Below are positions 1 through 5,392 of a stretch of DNA of 12,576 nt, one piece after another. This DNA is from Treponema sp. (GTDB lineage: Bacteria > Spirochaetota > Spirochaetia > Treponematales > Treponemataceae): NCBI GenBank assembly GCA_017617145.1, contig JAFZWX010000020.1, forward strand, positions 1-12,576, read 5' to 3'. Under the pieces are notes generated by a model that was not told where the DNA came from, did not search any database, and saw nothing but the letters and a program-made list of their open reading frames with translations. The stretch's first letter is position 1. Each line of letters begins with the position of its first letter. Position numbers and translations under genes: made by a program.

Positions 1-9
1 GAATCTCAT
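1..9 (-). CDS. Start of a minus-strand gene leaving the window (partial)
   Basis: Only the first three codons (Met-Arg-Phe) are inside the window, so no product can be named. On the minus strand a strong Shine-Dalgarno GGAGGG lies at 22-17, followed after 7 bases by ATG at 9-7, which is optimal spacing. No stop or competing start intervenes. The GC-rich DNA to the right (36-175) would be its leader and promoter region and contains hairpins. The gene points away from the accessory block, as an integron integrase does in the classical layout, but three codons cannot test that. Confidence 0.4.
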
Positions 10-35
10 TAAGGTTCCCTCCAGAAAAAGTAGGA

Positions 36-73
36 TATCGTGCCCGGATGGGCTTATCTATCTTAGCACGATA
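36..73 (-). promoter_or_regulatory. Structured leader hairpin upstream of the left-edge gene
   Basis: TATCGTGC at 36-43 is an exact 8-base inverted repeat of GCACGATA at 66-73. Inside it, GCCC (42-45) and GGGC (50-53) can form a second 4-base stem around a GGAT loop; it shares bases 42-43 with the outer stem, so the full versions of both stems compete. On the minus strand the structure lies 14 bases upstream of the GGAGGG ribosome binding site of the left-edge gene, so a leader regulating translation is plausible. I do not recognise it as a named riboswitch or ribosomal-protein leader. It could instead belong to the recombination-site-like DNA next to it. Confidence 0.4.
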
Positions 74-83
74 AACCTTGGGG

Positions 84-155
84 CCTTAATGATTTTCATG
101 CGCTTCAAATCGGATGTCGGGTCAAGCCCGCCACCGTTTAACTGCGTAGTTATAC
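84..155 (+). repeat. attC-like imperfect palindrome, copy A
   Basis: The segment shares CCTTAAT (84-90) and a 25-base core (99-123, 20 of 25 identical) with copy B at 2509-2560. It folds into a long bulged hairpin: 118-121 pairs with 127-130 around a TCAAG loop, then 115-116 with 132-133, 111-113 with 134-136, 107-109 with 137-139, 104-105 with 140-141, and 101-103 with 144-146. Bases 106, 110 and 114 are left unpaired on one arm. GTTATAC at 149-155 resembles the R' core of integron attC sites. The pattern fits an attC site, but the matching R'' box is poor and no integrase is in view. It could be a spirochaete intergenic repeat or part of the left-edge gene's leader. Confidence 0.45.
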
Positions 156-158
156 GGA

Positions 159-174
159 CGCCCGCACTGGGGCG
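159..174. repeat. Short GC-rich hairpin at the composition boundary
   Basis: CGCCC (159-163) pairs perfectly with GGGCG (170-174) around a 6-base loop. It lies directly after copy A and just before G+C falls abruptly. There is no T-run on either side, so it is not a convincing intrinsic terminator. Its role is unknown. Confidence 0.35.
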
Positions 175-188
175 CATAATATGAATAC

Positions 189-208
189 TTTAAACTAATA
201 CTTTAATG
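189..208 (+). repeat. 20-base direct repeat, copy 1
   Basis: TTTAAACTAATACTTTAATG matches the copy at 565-584 at 19 of 20 positions. The two copies bracket the 89-residue gene and the truncated antitoxin stub. Its inner part, ATACTTTAAT, recurs at 1841-1850 over the vapBC -10 box, so it may mark unit boundaries or contribute promoter sequence. Confidence 0.6.
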
Positions 209-224
209 CATTTTGTTTTAAACA

Positions 225-233
225 TGATATAAT
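225..233 (+). promoter_or_regulatory. Extended -10 promoter for the 89-residue gene
   Basis: TGATATAAT gives a perfect TATAAT at 228-233 with an upstream TG extension; no good -35 box is seen. Transcription should start near 240, leaving a leader of about 10 bases before the ATG at 251 with no Shine-Dalgarno sequence. Confidence 0.5.
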
Positions 234-250
234 CAAACAAATAAGTTTTT

Positions 251-520
251 ATGAAAAACTATAATTCATATATAAATAATGACTATTCTCCAATAGATAT
301 TAATCAACTTCCTTATTTTGTTGATATGAAAGGCCTGCGTAATTATGCACAAGAAAAAGGAGTTTCCATTTTCTCTCTAACAGAATCTGAGAAAAGGAAA
401 TTCATAAAACAAAATATACTTCATGAGAAAAATCTTGATAACATAATGTCCTTGGTAACTCCAGATAATATTCACTCTGAAGTCCAATGTGGTCATCTCA
501 TCGGAAAGGAAGAAATATAA
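251..520 (+). CDS. Hypothetical 89-residue protein
   Basis: A small soluble protein with no signal peptide or membrane segment. I cannot assign a function. Residues about 24-52 hold a VDMKGLRNYAQEKG stretch followed by SLTESEKRKF, which reads as a short helical module; I have an impression of similar text in small accessory proteins of anaerobes but cannot confirm a family. The start lies 17 bases after an extended -10 box and has no Shine-Dalgarno, so initiation is nearly leaderless. It is followed after one base by a 15-codon stub resembling the N-terminus of an antitoxin, so the pair may be the remains of a toxin-antitoxin-like unit. The unit lies between two copies of a 20-base direct repeat. 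Confidence 0.6.
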   Translation: MKNYNSYINNDYSPIDINQLPYFVDMKGLRNYAQEKGVSIFSLTESEKRKFIKQNILHEKNLDNIMSLVTPDNIHSEVQCGHLIGKEEI

Positions 521-521
521 T

Positions 522-569
522 ATGAGAGATCATTACGATTTTTCAAATGAAGTAAAAAATCTTTTTTAA
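522..569 (+). pseudogene. Truncated antitoxin-like stub (15 codons)
   Basis: The frame reads MRDHYDFSNEVKNLF and stops. It begins one base after the stop of the preceding gene, as the second gene of a coupled pair would. The MRDHYDFS opening followed by KN resembles, from memory, the N-terminus of CopG/BrnA-like ribbon-helix-helix antitoxins, which normally continue for 60-80 more residues. Here the stop codon (567-569) lies inside the direct repeat at 565-584, as if recombination at the repeat replaced the rest. If that family resemblance is wrong, it is a chance short frame. Confidence 0.35.
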
Positions 570-584
570 ACTAACACTTTAATG
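565..584 (+). repeat. 20-base direct repeat, copy 2
   Basis: Differs from copy 1 (189-208) only by C for T at the eleventh base. It supplies the stop codon of the truncated stub. Its copy-to-gene distances are similar: 42 bases from copy 1 to the ATG at 251, 45 bases from copy 2 to the ATG at 630. This suggests two units with the same upstream layout. Confidence 0.6.
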
Positions 585-629
585 TTTTTTCCCACAAATC
601 ATATTATCCTAAAACAAAGGAGAACGATT

Positions 630-1784
630 ATGTACCGGGAAAACATTTTCAAAGAAATCAAACGAATAATTTCACAATTTATAGAAACAGAATATTGGTA
701 CCGTTTCAGAAGATTACCAAATTACTGGTATAATGATGAACAAAATATATACAGCCCTCTGAGAAAAAAAATCCCTGCCCGTGACTGGCTTACCTGTACA
801 TGGGATGGAGAAAATGACATTCTTGATATCATGCGTCTTAAAATCGAACATATGTTCTGGAATCTGAAAAAGTATGGTTGTCATGCCTATTTTTATCTAG
901 ATGCATTTAATTTGAAAACTGAATATCGTAATAATATTTCTGAGTCTGATTTACAATGGGCAATTGAAAACATATTTGAACGTTACTTTTCAGGAATAAA
1001 ACCAAAATATTCAAGCTGGAATCATACTTTCACTGAAAAATATTCTGATACTCGTAACTGGACATCAAAGCTATGGATTGGAAATACATATACCTCTGAA
1101 TATGACAGAGAAGATGCTGATACTGCTATTAATGATTTTGAACATCATTCTGATTCTGGGTTATGCCATTATTATTTGATTTGTGAAGGAAACTCTTCAT
1201 TAAAAACTAATACAACTATCAATCGAAACTTTTATATAGCTCATGAAACTGATGTTCAAATTCCTGCTGATGAAATTCCCAAAAATAAGAAACTTTACGT
1301 TTTCGATAAAGATGATTTTCTAAACGGTATGCATCGGGAAGCACCTCAATACAGAAACACCGGATTTTCTAAAGATTTTGATTTACCTCCTAATTTCGGA
1401 AAGTCGCCTGTTCAAGATTTATCAGACCTTCAAAAACTTTTAGATAAAAACAAGATTTCAATTAAAAACATTACAGATGAAATCCTATCCGGCGTACAAA
1501 CCTTTGATATCCCTCTTTCCGAATATGTAAAGCTCTCTCCAGAAACAAAAGACTTAGTTCGTGGAAAACGACGCGCTCTTACTCAACTTTTACATCTCAG
1601 ACATCTTATAAAAAACATACAGAAAATTGATCCAATGAACAAAAAGTACACTTTGATTTATCAGGATGATAAAAGTCGTCTTGCTTTTGATAAGGCAAAC
1701 CAGGAATATAGAAAAGACAGGCAGATTGCATACCGCAAACTTGCAGATTTCATGGCAGGATATGGTGATTCCTGGTGGGATTAG
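630..1784 (+). CDS. Orphan 384-residue cytoplasmic protein of unknown function
   Basis: I do not recognise this protein. It has no signal peptide, membrane segment or nucleotide-binding motif that I can see. The N-terminal half is very rich in Trp and Tyr (YWYRFRRLPNYWYND near residues 22-36), suggesting a compact aromatic-rich fold; the C-terminal third is charged and helical, with a basic stretch (VRGKRRALTQLLHLRHLIKN) and an unusual GYGDSWWD ending. The start at 630 is chosen because AAAGGAG (616-622) lies 7 bases upstream; the in-frame ATG at 582 sits inside the direct repeat and has no ribosome binding site. It lies between toxin-antitoxin remains and vapBC, so a role in an accessory or defence-like function is possible but only inferred. 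Confidence 0.8.
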   Translation: MYRENIFKEIKRIISQFIETEYWYRFRRLPNYWYNDEQNIYSPLRKKIPARDWLTCTWDGENDILDIMRLKIEHMFWNLKKYGCHAYFYLDAFNLKTEYRNNISESDLQWAIENIFERYFSGIKPKYSSWNHTFTEKYSDTRNWTSKLWIGNTYTSEYDREDADTAINDFEHHSDSGLCHYYLICEGNSSLKTNTTINRNFYIAHETDVQIPADEIPKNKKLYVFDKDDFLNGMHREAPQYRNTGFSKDFDLPPNFGKSPVQDLSDLQKLLDKNKISIKNITDEILSGVQTFDIPLSEYVKLSPETKDLVRGKRRALTQLLHLRHLIKNIQKIDPMNKKYTLIYQDDKSRLAFDKANQEYRKDRQIAYRKLADFMAGYGDSWWD

Positions 1785-1815
1785 AAATAAACTGTCTATC
1801 TTGTCTGGTTTTTAT

Positions 1816-1845
1816 TTGACAAATGTAGATACTTGTGTATATACT
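1816..1845 (+). promoter_or_regulatory. Sigma70 promoter of vapBC
   Basis: A perfect TTGACA -35 (1816-1821) and a TATACT -10 (1840-1845) are separated by 18 bases. Transcription would start near 1852, 18 bases before the vapB ATG. This is the best promoter in the window. Confidence 0.8.
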
Positions 1846-1854
1846 TTAATTAAA
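1825..1854 (+). promoter_or_regulatory. Candidate VapB(C) operator overlapping the promoter
   Basis: GTAGATAC (1825-1832) and the palindrome GTATATAC (1837-1844) form a 7-of-8 direct repeat 12 bases apart, and TTTAATTAAA (1845-1854) is a perfect 10-base palindrome. These elements cover the spacer and -10 box. VapBC complexes typically autorepress by binding palindromes over their own promoter, so this is the likely site; which element is bound is not shown by the sequence. Confidence 0.4.
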
Positions 1855-1869
1855 ATGAGGAGGTACACT

Positions 1870-2100
1870 ATGTTTGCAGCAAAAGTGTTCACAAGTGGAA
1901 ACAGCCAGGCCGTAAGGATTCCAAAAGAATATCATATTGATTATTCCGAAATGTTCATAAAGAAAATTGGAACAACAATAATTCTTTATCCTCAGAGTCG
2001 TCCTTGGGAAAATCTTAAGAGAAGCCTTTCGGAATTTACAGATGATTTTATGTCGGAAGGCAGAAATCAACCAAAACTTGAAACAAGGGAAGAATTCTAA
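1870..2100 (+). CDS. vapB: VapB-type antitoxin (AbrB/MazE fold)
   Basis: The 76-residue product should neutralise the downstream VapC nuclease and, with it, repress the operon. Residues 1-45 hold the swapped-hairpin DNA-binding domain, with the hallmark AKVFTSGNSQAVRIPKEY opening. The C-terminal tail (about 47-76, with ENLKRSLSEFTDDF and an acidic end) matches the toxin-masking arm of VapB proteins. The start at 1870 is set by AGGAGG at 1858-1863, 6 bases upstream; the frame is open further upstream but overlaps the previous gene and lacks a binding site. The stop codon overlaps the vapC ATG by one base (TAATG), which implies translational coupling. Confidence 0.9.
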   Translation: MFAAKVFTSGNSQAVRIPKEYHIDYSEMFIKKIGTTIILYPQSRPWENLKRSLSEFTDDFMSEGRNQPKLETREEF

Positions 2101-2501
2101 TGTATCTTTTGGACACAAATATTTGTATTTTCCTGATAAAAAATAAGTTTCCAAATCTCACAAAGAAAATTCTCTCATCTAATAGCGATGATTTGTTTTT
2201 ATCATCTGTTTCAATTGCCGAAATGGAATATGGAGCATCAAAAAGTCAGAACAGAGAAAAGAATCGTCAGGCATTACTGGATTTCTGTACAGACTTCAAC
2301 AACATACTTGATTTTACTACAGAAGATACAGAAGCCTACGGTTTAATAAGGGCATATCTTGAAAAAGAAGGGAAAGTAATCGGTCCTTACGATTTGCAAA
2401 TTGCCGCACAGGCGATGACAAGAAATCTTACAGTTGTTACAAATAATTACGATGAGTTTGTCCGTATTCCATGGATAAAAGTGGAAGATTGGACAAAATA
2501 A
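2100..2501 (+). CDS. vapC: VapC PIN-domain ribonuclease toxin
   Basis: A 133-residue PIN-domain endoribonuclease; known VapC toxins cut tRNA or rRNA and arrest growth when VapB is lost. The acidic metal-binding residues are in the expected places: D5 in LLDTN, E41 in AEMEYG, D98 in the IGPYDLQIAAQA stretch, and the TNN motif at 114-116 followed by DEF. The length is normal for the family and nothing is disrupted, so the toxin should be active. It is coupled to vapB by a one-base overlap. The target RNA cannot be deduced from sequence. Confidence 0.92.
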   Translation: MYLLDTNICIFLIKNKFPNLTKKILSSNSDDLFLSSVSIAEMEYGASKSQNREKNRQALLDFCTDFNNILDFTTEDTEAYGLIRAYLEKEGKVIGPYDLQIAAQAMTRNLTVVTNNYDEFVRIPWIKVEDWTK

Positions 2502-2508
2502 TAACACA

Positions 2509-2560
2509 CCTTAATATGCACTTCAAATCAGATTCCGGATCTGCATCTGAATTAAGTTGC
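2509..2560 (+). repeat. attC-like imperfect palindrome, copy B
   Basis: Begins with the same CCTTAAT as copy A (84-90) and shares its 25-base core (2517-2541). It folds similarly: TCAGAT (2528-2533) pairs with ATCTGA (2545-2550), 2525-2526 with 2552-2553, 2521-2523 with 2554-2556, and 2518-2520 with 2558-2560, leaving base 2524 unpaired at the equivalent position to base 106 in copy A. The distal arms differ from copy A in sequence but remain complementary. It runs directly into the ribosome binding site of the next gene, so it may also affect that gene's expression. An R' core is poor (GTTGCGG), so a decayed site or a non-integron repeat is possible. Confidence 0.45.
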
Positions 2561-2570
2561 GGGAGGAAAA

Positions 2571-3158
2571 GTGAAAAAAAGAATACTATTATTTTTGATT
2601 TATCTGTTCTCAAATGTGTTTATTCTTGAAGCACAGACAAAATCGATAAATTATAAAAATGAGTTTTATTTTTCTATAGGACTTTTTTCTGCTTATACTT
2701 TTGGAGAAAGTTTCCTGAATTATGTATCATATAAACCTATTGGTGTTGATACTGTTTTTTTATATCCGGAAATTCCTGAGTTTGAGATTGGATATAATCA
2801 TTTTATAAGTGATCGCTTTGAAATTGGAATCGACTGTAATTATGAAATAGGTTATTATACGACTTACAATTCCAGTTCAGGCATAAAAATAAAAGATGAA
2901 ATAAATCATCGATTATCCGTTTTGGGAAATATATCAATATTGTTTCCTAAAAAGCATTGCATATTGTATATAAAAATTGGTGCCGGAACTTGTATTGATT
3001 TGGGAAATTATTGGGAAGATTTTATCAGAGTAATCCCGGCAATTCAATTCAGTCCGATTGGAATAAAGTTTTTTCTAACAGATGATATTGTCTTTTTTTC
3101 TGAACTAAATTTTGGAATGAACAGTTTGTTATGCATTGGACTTTGCAAAGGTTTTTGA
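2571..3158 (+). CDS. Probable small outer-membrane beta-barrel protein
   Basis: The 195-residue product has a clear signal peptide (KKR, hydrophobic core, likely cleavage after A21). The rest alternates short aromatic and glycine-rich strands with polar turns, such as FEIGYNHFISDRFEIGIDCNY and VFFSELNFGM, and ends in Phe, like the C-terminal recognition signal of outer-membrane barrels. This suggests an 8-strand porin-like or adhesin-like barrel; no specific family is recognised. The GTG start at 2571 is supported by GGGAGG at 2561-2566, and no ATG is available nearby. It is 30 bases upstream of the YARHG-domain gene and probably cotranscribed with it. Confidence 0.7.
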   Translation: MKKRILLFLIYLFSNVFILEAQTKSINYKNEFYFSIGLFSAYTFGESFLNYVSYKPIGVDTVFLYPEIPEFEIGYNHFISDRFEIGIDCNYEIGYYTTYNSSSGIKIKDEINHRLSVLGNISILFPKKHCILYIKIGAGTCIDLGNYWEDFIRVIPAIQFSPIGIKFFLTDDIVFFSELNFGMNSLLCIGLCKGF

Positions 3159-3188
3159 TAATATTGATTATACAAAAAGGTACTGAAA

Positions 3189-4418
3189 ATGAAAAAATTA
3201 ATAATCTTATTGTTGCTGTTTATTACAAGCGTGAACTGTTTTGCGGATGATGCGCATGGAAGAATTGAGCCTTATCTTGGGGGTTTTAAAATCCAGGACT
3301 GCGATTCGATTGAAATGACGGATGAAGTCGTAGAAATCTGGGAAGACCGTGTAAAAGTAACATTTCATTTTAAGAATCTTTCTTCGCAAAAACAGACTGT
3401 AACAATCGGATTTCCTGTAAAATGGTATGAGGAAATTGGAGTGCGTGGAGAACCGGACGAACCTTTAAAAGATGACGCAGAAACAAGAGCCCGGATTGAA
3501 GATTATTATAAGTTCAAAAGTACCTGTAACGGAAAACCTCTAAAACGAAAGCTCATCTCCTCTGCTAATTCATATGATGGATTTAATTTCTGGTTTACAA
3601 CTGAGCTTAGTTTTGAGCCGGGCCAGACTCTGGAAGTTATTGATGAATATAATTCAGGATATTCATATGGCTCCGACAGCATTGGTTATTCATGGAATAC
3701 ATGGACATACATCCTTACTACAGGAAGCTCCTGGGTAAATAGTATTCAAAAAGCTACAATCATTTTCCATTCAAAATATGAATATAAGTGGAAATATAAT
3801 AATGTTGAAAGGTACAGCGGCAAAGATATAAAGTACATATGGAATATTGATAAAATGACTTATCATCAATGTTATTTTTCATATAAACCTTCATCAATAA
3901 GATATGATAAAAAAAGCGGCGAAACTGTAGTCACCTGGGTTTTAAAAGATATAAAGCCAACAGAAGAATGGGAAGCAGAAGAGCAATCTTCGTTGATACA
4001 TTCTCCAAGTAACTGGAAACAGGAATTTGCCTGGTTTCTTGTAAAAGATGAATTATATAAAATTCCAGGTTATGAGGAAAAAGGAAAATGGTGGCTGGAT
4101 GAACGCTTCACCGACGATTCAGGCGCAGATTCTATATACAAAGATTTTTCAGATAAAAAAGAATTTTATGAATGGGTAAAAGAATTATACGACACAGGTT
4201 TTACAGAATTTCAGCCAAAATCAAAAGATGCCGGAGTTTTTGCACAGCTTTTAATCAATTCCATTTATGCCATGCACGGTTATGAATTCAAAAACGAAAA
4301 ATGGACTAAAATCTTCAGCAATTTTTCATGGTATAAACCTGTAACTTCATCAATTTCCGACAAAGACCTTACCGCCGAAGAAAAAGACATGATTAAACGC
4401 TTAATACAGTACCGCTAG
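3189..4418 (+). CDS. Secreted YARHG-domain protein
   Basis: A 409-residue exported protein. The signal peptide ends near A19 (NCFA then DD). Residues about 20-265 form a beta-rich domain of the DUF4424-like type (conserved feel of EIWEDRVKVTFHFKN and IGFPVKW), probably an immunoglobulin-like fold. The C-terminal 110 residues form a YARHG domain: the name motif appears as YAMHG at 360-364, followed by YEF and the WYKP motif at 381-384. YARHG domains are extracellular and of unknown function, common in Gram-negative and gut bacteria. AAAGGT (3176-3181) lies 7 bases before the ATG. The gene follows the barrel gene by 30 bases, which suggests both act at the envelope. Confidence 0.78.
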   Translation: MKKLIILLLLFITSVNCFADDAHGRIEPYLGGFKIQDCDSIEMTDEVVEIWEDRVKVTFHFKNLSSQKQTVTIGFPVKWYEEIGVRGEPDEPLKDDAETRARIEDYYKFKSTCNGKPLKRKLISSANSYDGFNFWFTTELSFEPGQTLEVIDEYNSGYSYGSDSIGYSWNTWTYILTTGSSWVNSIQKATIIFHSKYEYKWKYNNVERYSGKDIKYIWNIDKMTYHQCYFSYKPSSIRYDKKSGETVVTWVLKDIKPTEEWEAEEQSSLIHSPSNWKQEFAWFLVKDELYKIPGYEEKGKWWLDERFTDDSGADSIYKDFSDKKEFYEWVKELYDTGFTEFQPKSKDAGVFAQLLINSIYAMHGYEFKNEKWTKIFSNFSWYKPVTSSISDKDLTAEEKDMIKRLIQYR

Positions 4419-4438
4419 GAAGAGGAATTGTAATTTAT

Positions 4439-4467
4439 TTGAAAAGTTTCACAAACTATTGTAAAAT
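4439..4467 (+). promoter_or_regulatory. Sigma70 promoter giving a leaderless mRNA
   Basis: TTGAAA (4439-4444) and TAAAAT (4462-4467) are 17 bases apart. The -10 box ends 7 bases before the ATG at 4475, so transcription should start at or next to the A of the ATG. No Shine-Dalgarno is present between. Confidence 0.65.
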
Positions 4468-4474
4468 AAAATAA

Positions 4475-5380
4475 ATGAAGAAACGATTTTTATTTTCAAT
4501 TGTATTATTATTTTTAATTAATGGTCTTTTTGCTGAATCGAATGCAGATAAATTCTGGAATTTCTGGAACGGCAAAGATGAAGAAGCTGCGGTAGATTTT
4601 CTTAAAGAATGGGAAAAGAAAAATAAAAAAGATCCTGAATTATATGTATGCTATTTTAATATGTACGTTAGTAAAGCTGCAAAAGAACAGATGTATGTTG
4701 AATCATCCTTACCTCCAGGTTACGACGGTCAATATATTGAGGGACAGAATGAAAAAGGTAATAAGATTTATATGTATTCTATAGTTGAATATGATGATGA
4801 TTTATCTGCAAAGGCTTTTGAATATATAGATAAGGGTCTTTCGTATAATCCGAAACGACTGGATATGCATTTTGGAAAAGCACATTTTTATTTTATGCGG
4901 AAAGAATACGATAAACAGGCTGATGTTATTAAAAATACTTTTAAGTTAAACAAAAAATATAAGAATTCCTGGTTGTGGTCAAATAATGTAACTATTAAAT
5001 CTGCTAACGTTGGTTTTGCCGCTTCCATCCATGAATATATTCTGAAATGGTATAATACACAGGATGAATCTGTTTTTCCTTTTATGAAAGAAATATCAGA
5101 ATTATATGTAGAACAATATCCTGATGATGTAATTGCGTATAATGATGCCGGTATTTCAGCCATGTTTACAAACGATCTTCTGTCAGCTAAAAAATATTTC
5201 AAGAAAGGATATGAATTAGATCCTTCTGATATGATATTACTCGGTAATCTTGCACGCATTTGTTTTAATCTTGAAGAAATAGAAGAAGCATATAATTATT
5301 ATAAGATAATGGCAGCATCTGATAATCCTGATGACAGCGAATACGCAAAAAATATACTTAAACAGTATTTTAATGAATAA
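4475..5380 (+). CDS. Secreted TPR-repeat protein
   Basis: A 301-residue exported protein with a signal peptide cleaved near A20 (LFA then ES). The mature part is helical. Two recognisable tetratricopeptide repeats lie at about 218-251 (AYNDAGISAMFTNDLLSAKK, then YF..GYELDP) and 252-285, with weaker repeats around 110-165 (FEYIDKGLSYNP, ending in the typical NP). TPR arrays are protein-binding scaffolds; the partner is unknown, but the location should be periplasm or the outer membrane's inner face. It has its own promoter and no ribosome binding site, so translation is predicted to be leaderless. It ends 12 bases from the end of the convergent lipoprotein gene. Confidence 0.78.
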   Translation: MKKRFLFSIVLLFLINGLFAESNADKFWNFWNGKDEEAAVDFLKEWEKKNKKDPELYVCYFNMYVSKAAKEQMYVESSLPPGYDGQYIEGQNEKGNKIYMYSIVEYDDDLSAKAFEYIDKGLSYNPKRLDMHFGKAHFYFMRKEYDKQADVIKNTFKLNKKYKNSWLWSNNVTIKSANVGFAASIHEYILKWYNTQDESVFPFMKEISELYVEQYPDDVIAYNDAGISAMFTNDLLSAKKYFKKGYELDPSDMILLGNLARICFNLEEIEEAYNYYKIMAASDNPDDSEYAKNILKQYFNE

Positions 5381-5392
5381 AAGGATATATAA

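Noticed and set aside
181..198. Five-codon frame ATG...TAA overlapping the first direct repeat
   Set aside because: Too short, no ribosome binding site, no coding signal.
582..629. Upstream ATG at 582 as the start of the 384-residue gene
   Set aside because: It lies inside the direct repeat and lacks a ribosome binding site, while 630 has AAAGGAG at 7-base spacing.
1666..1869. N-terminal extension of VapB back to 1666
   Set aside because: It overlaps the end of the preceding gene in another frame, and the promoter and ribosome binding site at 1816-1863 set the start at 1870.
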